Positions 25,576 through 34,129 of a stretch of DNA of 64,000 nucleotides are shown piece after piece (the first letter of the stretch is position 1; each line of letters starts with the position of its first letter). Source of the DNA: Methylotenera_A sp044228245 (GTDB taxonomy: Bacteria > Pseudomonadota > Gammaproteobacteria > Burkholderiales > Methylophilaceae); the NCBI GenBank assembly GCA_044228245.1, contig JBGAVG010000001.1, positions 186,001-250,000 on the forward strand, written 5' to 3'. The notes under the pieces are model-generated. The model worked only from the letters and a program-made list of their open reading frames with translations. It was not told the origin of the DNA and ran no database searches. Both the position numbers and the translations under genes were made by a program.

Positions 25576-25805
25576 AAGCAATCCCTCCTGTTCAATAAAA
25601 CCAAATGCTTAAAAAACACTAATCACTATAAACTTTACACCACGTCTTGCAAGCAAGATGAAAAGCTATCGCCTGAGGATAAATTTTTGTAAGGAACTGG
25701 CCTGACATGCGTCTAATTTAATATTGGCTTGTTAATTTTCGCGCATATACCAACAAAATACCCATTGATGATAACATTCCTTCACTACATGTTGCAGAAT
25801 ACGAT

Positions 25806-26525
25806 ATGACGCAAGCTGCATTAGTTCTCGTCTGCAAGCGGCCTGCTCCCGGCGTCGGCAAACAACGCCTTGCCGCCAGGCTTGGGCCAGAGATTGCATA
25901 CCAAATCGCAGAATCGCTGCTGGCCTGCACGCTGGAAGATGTTATTGCTTGGCCCGGCAGGGTAGTGATCGCGCCAGCCGATGCACAAGACTGCGCATGG
26001 GCAGCCAATCTTTTCAAACAAACACAGACCGAGGTTCAGGTATTGCCGCAAACTGGCGGCAACCTCGGTCAGCGCCTGAATGCGCTCGATCATACATTAC
26101 GCGCACATGGATTAAACCAACTGATTTATATCGGCAGCGATGCGCCAGACATCGGCCTGGCCGACTTTGCTACTGTGAGCAAAATGCTTTCAGATTTTGA
26201 TAGCGTGCTCAAACCCACTTTGGATGGTGGCGTTTCTATCATGGCAAGCCGCAAACCATGGCCTGACCTGGCTGATTTGCCATGGAGCACATCCCGATTG
26301 GGCGACCAATTATCTATGCTCTGCCAGCAAAGTGGGCATTCTGTTGCCAGCTTACCAGAAGGCTTTGACGTAGACGAACTTGAAGATTTATCTTATTTGG
26401 TGATGAAACTTGCACAAGACCAACGGCCTGCCAGGCGATCGCTCTGCGAGCTAGCGCTCCGAGTTGTTCAGCAAAAAATCTCTAAGCAAAAAGTAATGAT
26501 GCAAACCGGAAGTCATGATGTCTAA
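25806..26525 (+). CDS. DUF2064 glycosyltransferase-like protein of arsenosugar-type clusters (TIGR04282 type)
   Basis: 239 residues with a nucleotide-sugar transferase fold: CKRPAPGVGKQRLA at the N-terminus and the metal-site-like GSDAPD near residue 117. This family commonly accompanies a second glycosyltransferase and ArsM in arsenosugar loci, the same order seen here. It overlaps the next gene by 11 bases, so the two are coupled. Confidence 0.85.
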   Translation: MTQAALVLVCKRPAPGVGKQRLAARLGPEIAYQIAESLLACTLEDVIAWPGRVVIAPADAQDCAWAANLFKQTQTEVQVLPQTGGNLGQRLNALDHTLRAHGLNQLIYIGSDAPDIGLADFATVSKMLSDFDSVLKPTLDGGVSIMASRKPWPDLADLPWSTSRLGDQLSMLCQQSGHSVASLPEGFDVDELEDLSYLVMKLAQDQRPARRSLCELALRVVQQKISKQKVMMQTGSHDV

Positions 26526-27231
26526 CGTCAGCATTATTATCCCCTGCTACAACGACGAGCAAAAGCTGGCGCAGCTATTAGCGCAGATACGGCAATGGCC
26601 AAATGCGCCGCACGAAGTGATTGTAGTAGACGGTGCAGCCACCCAAACTTGCCAGGAAGTTTGCCATGCGTACGGCGCGAACTGGCTGGCGAGCGAGCCA
26701 TGCCGAGGTAAGCAGCTACTGACAGGCGCAGCAAAGGCACAAGGTGATGTATTGTGGTTTTTACACGCAGACGCCCGCTTGCCGAAAGATCCCATCACCA
26801 TCATCGAACTCTCACTTGAGAAAGGCGCCATCGGCGGTTACTTCAAGTTCAGATTTGATGCACCGCGTGCCTGGCCGGCATTCTTTCTGGAGCCCGCCAT
26901 TGCCCTGCGCTGCCGTTTCGGCATTCCGTATGGCGACCAGGGTTTGTTTATGACCAGACAAGCTTATGTTGCCGCCGGTGGGCACGCGCCTTGGCCGTTG
27001 TTTGAGGAAGTGCCGCTGGTGAAAGGCTTAAGGCGATTGGGGAATTTTGTCGCCTTGGATGAACCATTGTTAGTTGACCCGCGCCGCTGGCAGCGCGATG
27101 GCTGGTGGCGCCGCACCTGTGAAAATCGCAGGCTGGCACTGGCCTTTGCGCGGGGGCATTCTCCGGACGAGCTGGCAGCGGGCTACCGTAGCCACATTAC
27201 CCACTTCAATCACGAAAACAACGAGGCATGA
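26515..27231 (+). CDS. Family 2 glycosyltransferase of arsenosugar-type clusters (TIGR04283 type)
   Basis: 238 residues with a GT-A fold: SIIIPCYND at the start, VVDGAA and the DxD-like HADAR, and GIPYGDQGLF near residue 140. Proteins of this type occur beside DUF2064 transferases and ArsM and are thought to help assemble the sugar part of organoarsenicals. Two adjacent ATG codons (26515 and 26518) are both usable. The next gene starts one base after its stop. Confidence 0.85.
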   Translation: MMSNVSIIIPCYNDEQKLAQLLAQIRQWPNAPHEVIVVDGAATQTCQEVCHAYGANWLASEPCRGKQLLTGAAKAQGDVLWFLHADARLPKDPITIIELSLEKGAIGGYFKFRFDAPRAWPAFFLEPAIALRCRFGIPYGDQGLFMTRQAYVAAGGHAPWPLFEEVPLVKGLRRLGNFVALDEPLLVDPRRWQRDGWWRRTCENRRLALAFARGHSPDELAAGYRSHITHFNHENNEA

Positions 27232-27232
27232 T

Positions 27233-28312
27233 ATGCAGGAAACCACAGTCAAGAAAGATCAAAACGAGATACAGGATAGCGTACGCCAGTATTATGGCGA
27301 AACGCTGACAGGCTCGGTAGACTTGCAAACCAACGCCTGCTGCACGGACGCAGGTTTACCTGCGTATGTAAAACCGATTCTTTCACAGGTGCATGATGAG
27401 GTAATGATGCGCTACTACGGTTGCGGATTAGTGCTGCCAGAACTTCTGGATGGCCTGACCGTGCTGGATTTAGGTTGCGGTGCCGGGCGCGACGTTTATG
27501 TGCTTTCAAAGCTAGTTGGTGAACGTGGCCGCGTGATTGGTGTTGACATGACCGAAGAACAGTTGGCGGTGGCGCGCCAACATCAGGATCATCACCGCCA
27601 AGTGTTTGGCCATGCGACAAGCAACGTGCTGTTTTTGCATGGCTACATCGAACGCTTGCATGAATTGGAACTAGCCGACAACAGCGTAGACATCATTGTA
27701 TCCAATTGCGTAATCAATTTGGCCGTGGACAAAGCAGCAGTGTTGCGCGAGGCGTTTCGTGTGTTAAAACCGGGTGGTGAGCTGTATTTTTCTGACGTGT
27801 ATGCCGATAGGCGCATCCCAAAAGCGCTGACCCTGGACCCTGTTTTATATGGCGAGTGCCTGAGTGGCGCGCTGTACTGGAACGACTTTCACAACCTGGC
27901 CAAAGCGCATGGGTTTGATGATCCGCGCCTGGTGATTGACCGCCCAATTACTATCGGCAACCCGGAACTCGCCGCGCGCACTGGCAATATCAAATTTTTC
28001 TCCGCCACCTATCGGCTGTTCAAGTTAGAAGGCCTGGAACCATCATGCGAGGATTACGGGCAATCGGTGGTGTACCGCGGCACCATTCCGCACCATCCAC
28101 ATGCGTTTGTACTGGATAAGCATCATTTCATTGAGACAGGCAAACACTTCCCTGTATGCGGCAATACCTGGCGCATGCTGCACGACACGCGCTTTGCCAG
28201 ACATTTCGATTTCTACGGAAATTTCGATAAGCATTTTGGTATTTTTGCGGGCTGCGGCACTTCACTTCCTTATGATGGCCATGCCAGCGACCAAACCGGG
28301 GGCTGCTGCTAA
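27233..28312 (+). CDS. arsM: ArsM-like arsenite S-adenosylmethionine methyltransferase
   Basis: 359 residues. The SAM-binding motif LDLGCGAGRD lies near residue 80. ArsM-type cysteines appear in NACCTD (near residue 33), SNCVIN and at the extreme C-terminus (GGCC), and SGALYWNDF is typical of the family. It methylates As(III) and gives the methyl-arsenic core of organoarsenicals. The ATG at 27233 is chosen because GAGG precedes it; a longer frame from 27074 would overlap the previous gene and adds no recognisable domain. Confidence 0.87.
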   Translation: MQETTVKKDQNEIQDSVRQYYGETLTGSVDLQTNACCTDAGLPAYVKPILSQVHDEVMMRYYGCGLVLPELLDGLTVLDLGCGAGRDVYVLSKLVGERGRVIGVDMTEEQLAVARQHQDHHRQVFGHATSNVLFLHGYIERLHELELADNSVDIIVSNCVINLAVDKAAVLREAFRVLKPGGELYFSDVYADRRIPKALTLDPVLYGECLSGALYWNDFHNLAKAHGFDDPRLVIDRPITIGNPELAARTGNIKFFSATYRLFKLEGLEPSCEDYGQSVVYRGTIPHHPHAFVLDKHHFIETGKHFPVCGNTWRMLHDTRFARHFDFYGNFDKHFGIFAGCGTSLPYDGHASDQTGGCC

Positions 28313-28320
28313 GCCATTTT

Positions 28321-29265
28321 ATGGATATGAAAGTGATTCCGATTCAAATAGCACAGCCAGCAAAATCTTACGCCTGGTATCAAACGCCCGCTGGCGAACC
28401 ACGCGGCTTTATCCAGCCGCATGCGCTGGATGAGCTCTGGTTTCATACTGGCACCGCCTGCAACCTCGCCTGTCCGTTTTGCCTGGAGGGCTCCAAACCC
28501 GGAGACGATCGCCTGCAACTGCTGCGTTTTGCAGACGCCAGGCCATTTATTGATGAAGCGCTCACGTTAGGGGTGAGGCAGTTTTCATTCACGGGTGGCG
28601 AGCCGTTCGTGGCCAAAGACATGGTGCGCATCCTGGACTATGCTTTGCAATTTCGCCCGTGCATGGTGCTTACCAACGCCACCGAGCCCTTGATTAAGCG
28701 TCTGAAGCAGCTCAAGGCGTTACTGGATCATCCCAATCAACTACAGTTTCGTGTCAGCCTGGACCACTTTGACGCGGCCAAACATGATATTGGCCGTGGC
28801 GATGGCATGTTTGCGCTGGCATTGAAAGGTTTAAAGCAGCTGCATGAAATGGGCTTTTCCGTTTCGGTCGCTAACCAGATGCTGACCGACAACAAGCCAG
28901 CCGAAACAGCGCAACGTTTTGCTGAAGTTTTTAGAAATGCAGGCTTGCCCGAAGATTTGCATCGCGTTGAATTTCCGGACTTTCATCCACCCGGCCAGAA
29001 TGTCACCACTCCGCAGATCAGCGCAAACTGCATGCTGAGTTACCAGACAGAAGATTCGCGCCGTGCCTATATGTGTGCATTCAGCAAAATGGCGGTGAAA
29101 CAGCAAGGCCGCATGCGCGTGTATGCCTGTACTTTGGTCGACGATGACCCGGATTATGCGCTGGGTGAAACGCTGGCTGCCAGCATGGCAGAACCCGTCA
29201 GCATGAAACACCACCGCTGTTATAGCTGCTTCAGGTACGGGGCCTCCTGCAGCGAAATGAAGTAG
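28321..29265 (+). CDS. Radical SAM protein of the organoarsenical cluster, atypical
   Basis: 314 residues. The radical SAM cluster motif CNLACPFC lies at residues 47-54, and TGGEPF follows. The C-terminal third has several extra cysteines (YMCAF, YACTL, RCYSCF, ASCSE) that could bind an auxiliary iron-sulfur cluster. In known arsenosugar loci this place is held by ArsS, but the motif surroundings here do not look like ArsS. It may be a different radical SAM family doing the adenosyl or aminocarboxypropyl transfer to arsenic. That is an inference from context alone. Confidence 0.7.
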   Translation: MDMKVIPIQIAQPAKSYAWYQTPAGEPRGFIQPHALDELWFHTGTACNLACPFCLEGSKPGDDRLQLLRFADARPFIDEALTLGVRQFSFTGGEPFVAKDMVRILDYALQFRPCMVLTNATEPLIKRLKQLKALLDHPNQLQFRVSLDHFDAAKHDIGRGDGMFALALKGLKQLHEMGFSVSVANQMLTDNKPAETAQRFAEVFRNAGLPEDLHRVEFPDFHPPGQNVTTPQISANCMLSYQTEDSRRAYMCAFSKMAVKQQGRMRVYACTLVDDDPDYALGETLAASMAEPVSMKHHRCYSCFRYGASCSEMK

Positions 29266-29295
29266 CGATTAAATATAAAAAATCAGGAAAATAAT

Positions 29296-31428
29296 ATGAA
29301 AAACCGCGCATGGATTATTGCACTCATCGTCGTGTTAATTGGGCTGTTTTTTGCCTTCGACCTCGGGCGCTTTTTAAGCCTGGATGCACTCAAGGCCAGC
29401 CGGGATGGTTTGCTGCAAACCTATCAAACCAAGCCGCTACTGGTGATAATGGTTTTTTCAATCATTTACATAGTAGTCACTGCGTTGTCACTGCCCGGCG
29501 CCACCATCATGACATTGGCAGGCGGCGCTATTTTTGGGCTGTGGGTAGGTGTGCCGGTGGTACTGGTTTCTGCGACCATCGGTGCGACATTGGCTTTCCT
29601 GGCGGCTCGCTTCGTACTACAAGATTTCGTACAAAAACGTTTTGGTGACAGACTTTCCGCCATCAATGCAGGCATTGAAAAAGATGGTGCGTTCTATCTG
29701 TTTACCTTGCGTCTGGTGCCCGTGTTTCCATTCTTTCTCATCAACCTATTGATGGGGCTTACCCCGATCAAAACCAGTACCTATTTTTGGGTAAGTCTGG
29801 TCGGCATGGCGGCTGGCACGGCGGTTTATGTGAATGCAGGCACCCAACTGGCCGCATTGACCAGCCTGTCCGGCATCCTCTCCCCAGCACTTATCGGCTC
29901 ATTCGCTTTGCTTGGCATTTTCCCCTGGCTGGCAAAATGGGCGATCAATGTCTATAAAACACGCCAGCTATACGCACGCTGGCCAAAACCGAAAAAGTTT
30001 GACCGCAACCTGATTGTTATCGGCGCGGGTGCAGCCGGCCTGGTGACTTCTTACATCGCTGCCGCCACGCGCGCCAAAGTTACACTGATAGAGGGTCACA
30101 AAATGGGGGGTGACTGTCTTAATTTTGGCTGCGTGCCTTCCAAAGCCATCATCCGTTCTGCTGCTTTCGTGAATCAGGCCAAACACGCGGATAAACTGGG
30201 TATTGCCAAAGCCGATATCAGCTATGATTTTGCAGATGTGATGAAGCGCGTGCATCGCGTGATTGGCACAGTTGAACCACATGATTCTGTAGAACGCTAC
30301 ACCAAGCTGGGCGTAGATGTGGTGCAAGGCCATGCACGCATTACTTCACCGTGGACAGTAGAGGTAAACGGCAACACGCTATCCACGCGCGCCATTGTCA
30401 TTGCCACGGGCGCACGGCCGGCGATTCCTGACCTTCCAGGACTGGACCTTGTCACGCACTATACTTCAGACACCATCTGGACTATCACCAAACGCCCTGA
30501 CCGTCTGGTGGTGCTGGGCGGCGGGCCGATCGGCTGCGAACTGACCCAGGCGTTTGCACGCTTGGGTTGTCAGGTCACACAAGTGGCGCGTAGCGGCTTG
30601 ATGGGCAAAGAAGATGCCGATGCAGTTGCACTGGTAGAACAAGCGCTGATTGCCGATGGCGTGCGCGTGCTGACCCATACCAATACAGTGCGTTGCGAGC
30701 GTGATGATACCGGGCAACGTTTGATTGTAAAACATCAAGATGGCACCGAAGAAGCCATCCAGTTTGATGCCTTACTTTGCGCTGTGGGCAGAACCGCCCG
30801 CATAGAAGGTTTCGGGCTGGAAGAACTAGGCATACCGCTCTCCAAAAATCGCACCATTGAAGTGGATGCCTGGCTGCAAACACTCTACCCCAACATTTAT
30901 GCTGCTGGCGACGTGGCAGGACCTTACCAGTTCACGCACACCGCGGCGCACCAGGCCTGGTATGCGGCAGTCAACACTTTGTTCGGCAGCCTGAAACGCT
31001 TCAAAGCCGATTACTCGGTCATTCCATGGGCGACCTTCACCAGCCCGGAAGTCGCTCGCGTTGGGCTATCGGAGGCCGAAGCCGAAGCCCAAGGTGTCGC
31101 TTATGAAGTGGTGAAATATGGTCTCGATGACCTGGACCGCGCCATTGCCGACGAGGCCGCGCATGGCTTTGTCAAAGTGCTCACTGTGCCGGGTAAAGAT
31201 AAAATCTTGGGTGCGACCATCGTCGGCGAGCATGCAGGCGACTTGCTGGCAGAATTCGTGCTTGCCATGAAACACGGACTGGGTCTCAATAAAATCCTTG
31301 GCACCATCCACACCTACCCAACCTGGTCGGAAGCCAATAAATACGCAGCTGGCGAATGGAAGCGCGCGCATGTGCCACATCGGATTCTTAATTGGGTTGA
31401 GAAATATCACACATGGAAAAGGGGTTAG
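29296..31428 (+). CDS. TVP38/DedA-like membrane domain fused to MerA-like FAD-disulfide oxidoreductase
   Basis: 710 residues. Residues about 1-225 form a VTT/TVP38 membrane domain with five or six helices. From about 238 a pyridine-nucleotide disulfide reductase begins, with the FAD motif GAGAAG, the redox pair Cys274/Cys279 (CLNFGC), the NAD motif GGGPIGCE, AAGDVAG and the C-terminal dimer domain with a HTYPTWSE signature. The enzyme half resembles mercuric reductase but lacks its terminal vicinal cysteines. It ends the arsenic operon and may reduce a metal or thiol substrate at the membrane. Confidence 0.83.
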   Translation: MKNRAWIIALIVVLIGLFFAFDLGRFLSLDALKASRDGLLQTYQTKPLLVIMVFSIIYIVVTALSLPGATIMTLAGGAIFGLWVGVPVVLVSATIGATLAFLAARFVLQDFVQKRFGDRLSAINAGIEKDGAFYLFTLRLVPVFPFFLINLLMGLTPIKTSTYFWVSLVGMAAGTAVYVNAGTQLAALTSLSGILSPALIGSFALLGIFPWLAKWAINVYKTRQLYARWPKPKKFDRNLIVIGAGAAGLVTSYIAAATRAKVTLIEGHKMGGDCLNFGCVPSKAIIRSAAFVNQAKHADKLGIAKADISYDFADVMKRVHRVIGTVEPHDSVERYTKLGVDVVQGHARITSPWTVEVNGNTLSTRAIVIATGARPAIPDLPGLDLVTHYTSDTIWTITKRPDRLVVLGGGPIGCELTQAFARLGCQVTQVARSGLMGKEDADAVALVEQALIADGVRVLTHTNTVRCERDDTGQRLIVKHQDGTEEAIQFDALLCAVGRTARIEGFGLEELGIPLSKNRTIEVDAWLQTLYPNIYAAGDVAGPYQFTHTAAHQAWYAAVNTLFGSLKRFKADYSVIPWATFTSPEVARVGLSEAEAEAQGVAYEVVKYGLDDLDRAIADEAAHGFVKVLTVPGKDKILGATIVGEHAGDLLAEFVLAMKHGLGLNKILGTIHTYPTWSEANKYAAGEWKRAHVPHRILNWVEKYHTWKRG

Positions 31429-31476
31429 TGAATAGTAAAGTCATACCTGAAATCCGTCAGAACTCATGGATTCAAG

Positions 31477-31728
31477 CTAGTGTTGCGGCGCAGGCTTCCT
31501 TCCTGGCGCTTTAGGCGGAATAGTTCCTGCCACACGGCACAGCATCCCTTCAACTGGCTTCCCATCAGAGAACCTAGTCACGCTGCATCGAGAAATCTCA
31601 CCACGTGCCGACAGGTCTGTCAGACAAGTACGAACCTTGGAAAGTGGTATGTCCATTGCTGCCGCTATTTCCCAGTCGGCTAACTGGCCATGCTGCTTCA
31701 GATATTGGAGAATTGGAGTTGTGTGCAT
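31477..31728 (-). CDS. Small winged-helix-type DNA-binding protein
   Basis: 83 residues. The first 50 residues (ILQYLKQHGQLADWEIAAAMDI then VRTCLTDLSARGEI) read as a helix-turn-helix/winged helix, and a Pro/Lys-rich tail follows. The ATG at 31728 has AAGGGA upstream; the longer frame to 31854 would run through the tRNA terminator and is rejected. Similar short regulators occur in phage-derived regions. It lies just beyond a tRNA gene and is not clearly tied to any neighbour. Confidence 0.6.
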   Translation of the reverse strand: MHTTPILQYLKQHGQLADWEIAAAMDIPLSKVRTCLTDLSARGEISRCSVTRFSDGKPVEGMLCRVAGTIPPKAPGRKPAPQH

Positions 31729-31778
31729 GTTGAATCCCTTCGTGAGAATGGTGAAAGGTAGTGCTAAAGCTATTCTGC

Positions 31779-31819
31779 AAAAAAAGAAAAACGGCCTGGA
31801 GATTTTACCCTCCAAGCCG
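31779..31819 (-). terminator. Intrinsic terminator after tRNA-Ile2
   Basis: On the minus strand a 10-bp stem (CGGCTTGGAG / CTCCAGGCCG, one G-T pair, 8-nt loop) is followed by TTTTTCTTTTTTT. It lies 9 bases beyond the tRNA 3' end. Confidence 0.85.
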
Positions 31820-31828
31820 CTTGGTAAT

Positions 31829-31907
<79 letters not shown>

Positions 31908-32022
31908 TGAATGTTTAATTTTTACCCAAACCAACTTTGTCAAACTGCGCTCGCCGTATAACACATACTGACTTCGCTCGTTTTTCTTGTCAGTTTGATT
32001 AAAAACCAAACATTAAAAACTT

Positions 32023-33969
32023 TTAATCCTGTCCAGTTTCCAGGAAACTTCTTAATCTTTCTGAACGCGTTGGGTGGCGCAGTTTACGCAATGCTTTTGC
32101 CTCAATCTGGCGGATACGTTCGCGTGTTACGTCAAACTGTTTGCCGACCTCCTCCAAGGTATGGTCGGTATTCATCTCGATACCGAAGCGCATACGCAGC
32201 ACTTTCGCCTCGCGCGGGGTAAGCGATTCTAGCACCTCACTCGTCGCGTCGCGCAAACTGGCGTAGACCGCAGCTTCCATCGGCGCCAGGGTCGTATTGT
32301 CTTCAATAAAATCACCCAAATGCGAATCTTCATCATCACCAATCGGCGTTTCCATCGAAATGGGTTCTTTGCTGATTTTCAGGATTTTACGAATCTTGTC
32401 TTCTGGCATTTCCATCTTCTCTGCAAGCAAGGCCGGGTCTGGCTCAATGCCGGTTTCCTGCAGAATCTGGCGGCTGATACGATTCATTTTATTAATCGTT
32501 TCAATCATGTGCACCGGAATACGAATGGTACGCGCCTGATCCGCAATCGAGCGCGTAATCGCCTGGCGAATCCACCATGTTGCGTAAGTAGAAAACTTGT
32601 AGCCGCGGCGATATTCAAATTTATCCACCGCTTTCATCAGGCCAATATTGCCTTCCTGAATCAAATCCAAAAACTGCAAGCCGCGGTTGGTGTATTTTTT
32701 GGCAATCGAAATCACCAGCCGCAGGTTGGCCTCGATCATCTCGCGCTTGGCGCGACGCGCGCGCGCCTCGCCTGTCGTCATTTGCTTATTGATTTCTTTC
32801 AGCTCTTTGATCGGAATGCCCACTTTGTTTTGCAGCGCGATGAGTCTGTCCTGCTGATCCACAATAGAGTGTTTGTAGCGAGCCAGACGCTCGACATACG
32901 GTTTGTCCAGACTCAATTCCGCATCCAGCCAGGCCAGATTGATCTCGTTGCCAGGAAAGCTCTTGATAAAATGCGCGCGTGGCATGCCGGATTTATCTAC
33001 ACAAAAATCCATCACTTTGCGCTCGTGGCCGCGCACTTCTTCTACCAGGACACGCACCTGCTCACACAGGGCTTCCACTTGCTTGGCAGAAAATCTAAAC
33101 GCTGTAAGCTCTTCTAGCACAGATTCATGCAGTCTCTTATATTCTGGATCCTGTGACCCTTTTTGCTCGCGAATCGCGTTCATCTCGGCATTGGCCTTGC
33201 GGATAACTGCGAAGCGTTTCAACACTTCTTCTTTTAACTTGGCCAGCGCCTCGGCAGAAATCGCCGCAGCTTTTGCGCCATCCTCATCCTCGTCTTCATC
33301 CTCACCAGCTTCAAGCTCCTCGTCATCGGCTGTTTCAGCTGCAATAGCGTCTTCCAGGCCGATGTCACTGTCAATCAAGCCATCTACCAGGTCATCGACG
33401 CTGATTTCATCTTTCTCTACCTGCTCCACCATCGCCAACAACTGTGCAATGGTAGTCGGGCAGGCCGCAATAGCTTGCACCATGTGTTTAAGGCCGTCTT
33501 CGATACGCTTGGCGATTTCGATCTCGCCTTCGCGCGTAAGTAGATCGACCGTGCCCATTTCGCGCATGTACATACGCACCGGGTCGGTCGTGCGGCCGAA
33601 GTCAGAATCAACCGTAGCAAGCGCCGCTTCGGCTTCTTCTACTGCGTCCTCGTCGGTCACCGGGGGTGGGGCATCGGACATCAACAACACTTCGGCATCG
33701 GGCGCTTCTTCGTACACCTGAATACCCATGTCGTTGATCATGCCGATAATGCCATCGATCTGCTCGGAGTTTTGCACATCATCCGGCAAATGGTCGTTGA
33801 TTTCGGCATAGGTTAAATAGCCGCGCTCTTTGCCCAGGATAATGAGCGATTTCAGGCGCGTGCGACGCGCTTCTGCATCTATCGCTTGCGCGGCCGGATC
33901 TTGTAACGCCTCTGCTGCGAGCTTAATCCGCTCTTTTTCTAATGTTTTGTCTGATTTTGGTCTGGCCAT
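32023..33969 (-). CDS. rpoD: RNA polymerase primary sigma factor RpoD (sigma-70)
   Basis: 648 residues with all regions in order: N-terminal region 1.1, an acidic spacer near residues 205-225, the long non-conserved region, region 2 (LDLIQEGNIGLMKAV, YATWWIRQ for -10 recognition), region 3, and region 4 (RERIRQIEAKALRKLRHP helix-turn-helix for -35 recognition). It directs housekeeping transcription. It is the last gene of the macromolecular synthesis cluster rpsU-(DUF3144)-yqeY-dnaG-rpoD. Confidence 0.97.
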   Translation of the reverse strand: MARPKSDKTLEKERIKLAAEALQDPAAQAIDAEARRTRLKSLIILGKERGYLTYAEINDHLPDDVQNSEQIDGIIGMINDMGIQVYEEAPDAEVLLMSDAPPPVTDEDAVEEAEAALATVDSDFGRTTDPVRMYMREMGTVDLLTREGEIEIAKRIEDGLKHMVQAIAACPTTIAQLLAMVEQVEKDEISVDDLVDGLIDSDIGLEDAIAAETADDEELEAGEDEDEDEDGAKAAAISAEALAKLKEEVLKRFAVIRKANAEMNAIREQKGSQDPEYKRLHESVLEELTAFRFSAKQVEALCEQVRVLVEEVRGHERKVMDFCVDKSGMPRAHFIKSFPGNEINLAWLDAELSLDKPYVERLARYKHSIVDQQDRLIALQNKVGIPIKELKEINKQMTTGEARARRAKREMIEANLRLVISIAKKYTNRGLQFLDLIQEGNIGLMKAVDKFEYRRGYKFSTYATWWIRQAITRSIADQARTIRIPVHMIETINKMNRISRQILQETGIEPDPALLAEKMEMPEDKIRKILKISKEPISMETPIGDDEDSHLGDFIEDNTTLAPMEAAVYASLRDATSEVLESLTPREAKVLRMRFGIEMNTDHTLEEVGKQFDVTRERIRQIEAKALRKLRHPTRSERLRSFLETGQD

Positions 33970-34129
33970 GCCTGATCCTATCTATGAGTCACATACCTGT
34001 AACAATCTAACCGTTACGGAAAACCCTAAATTATACCTTAAAACGCGCTTGATTTTAATCCTTGTCTGCTTAATTTTTAATCAATCTGTGCCCTGCTGCG
34101 CAGATTTTATTTTATGCACGCCCTTTATT

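Noticed and set aside
27074..27232. N-terminal extension of the ArsM-like protein
   Set aside because: It overlaps the previous gene in another frame, has no recognisable domain and lacks a ribosome site.
32300..33720. Long open frames opposite rpoD
   Set aside because: Shadows of the GC-rich, acidic rpoD coding region; composition is Ser/Arg-rich with no motif.
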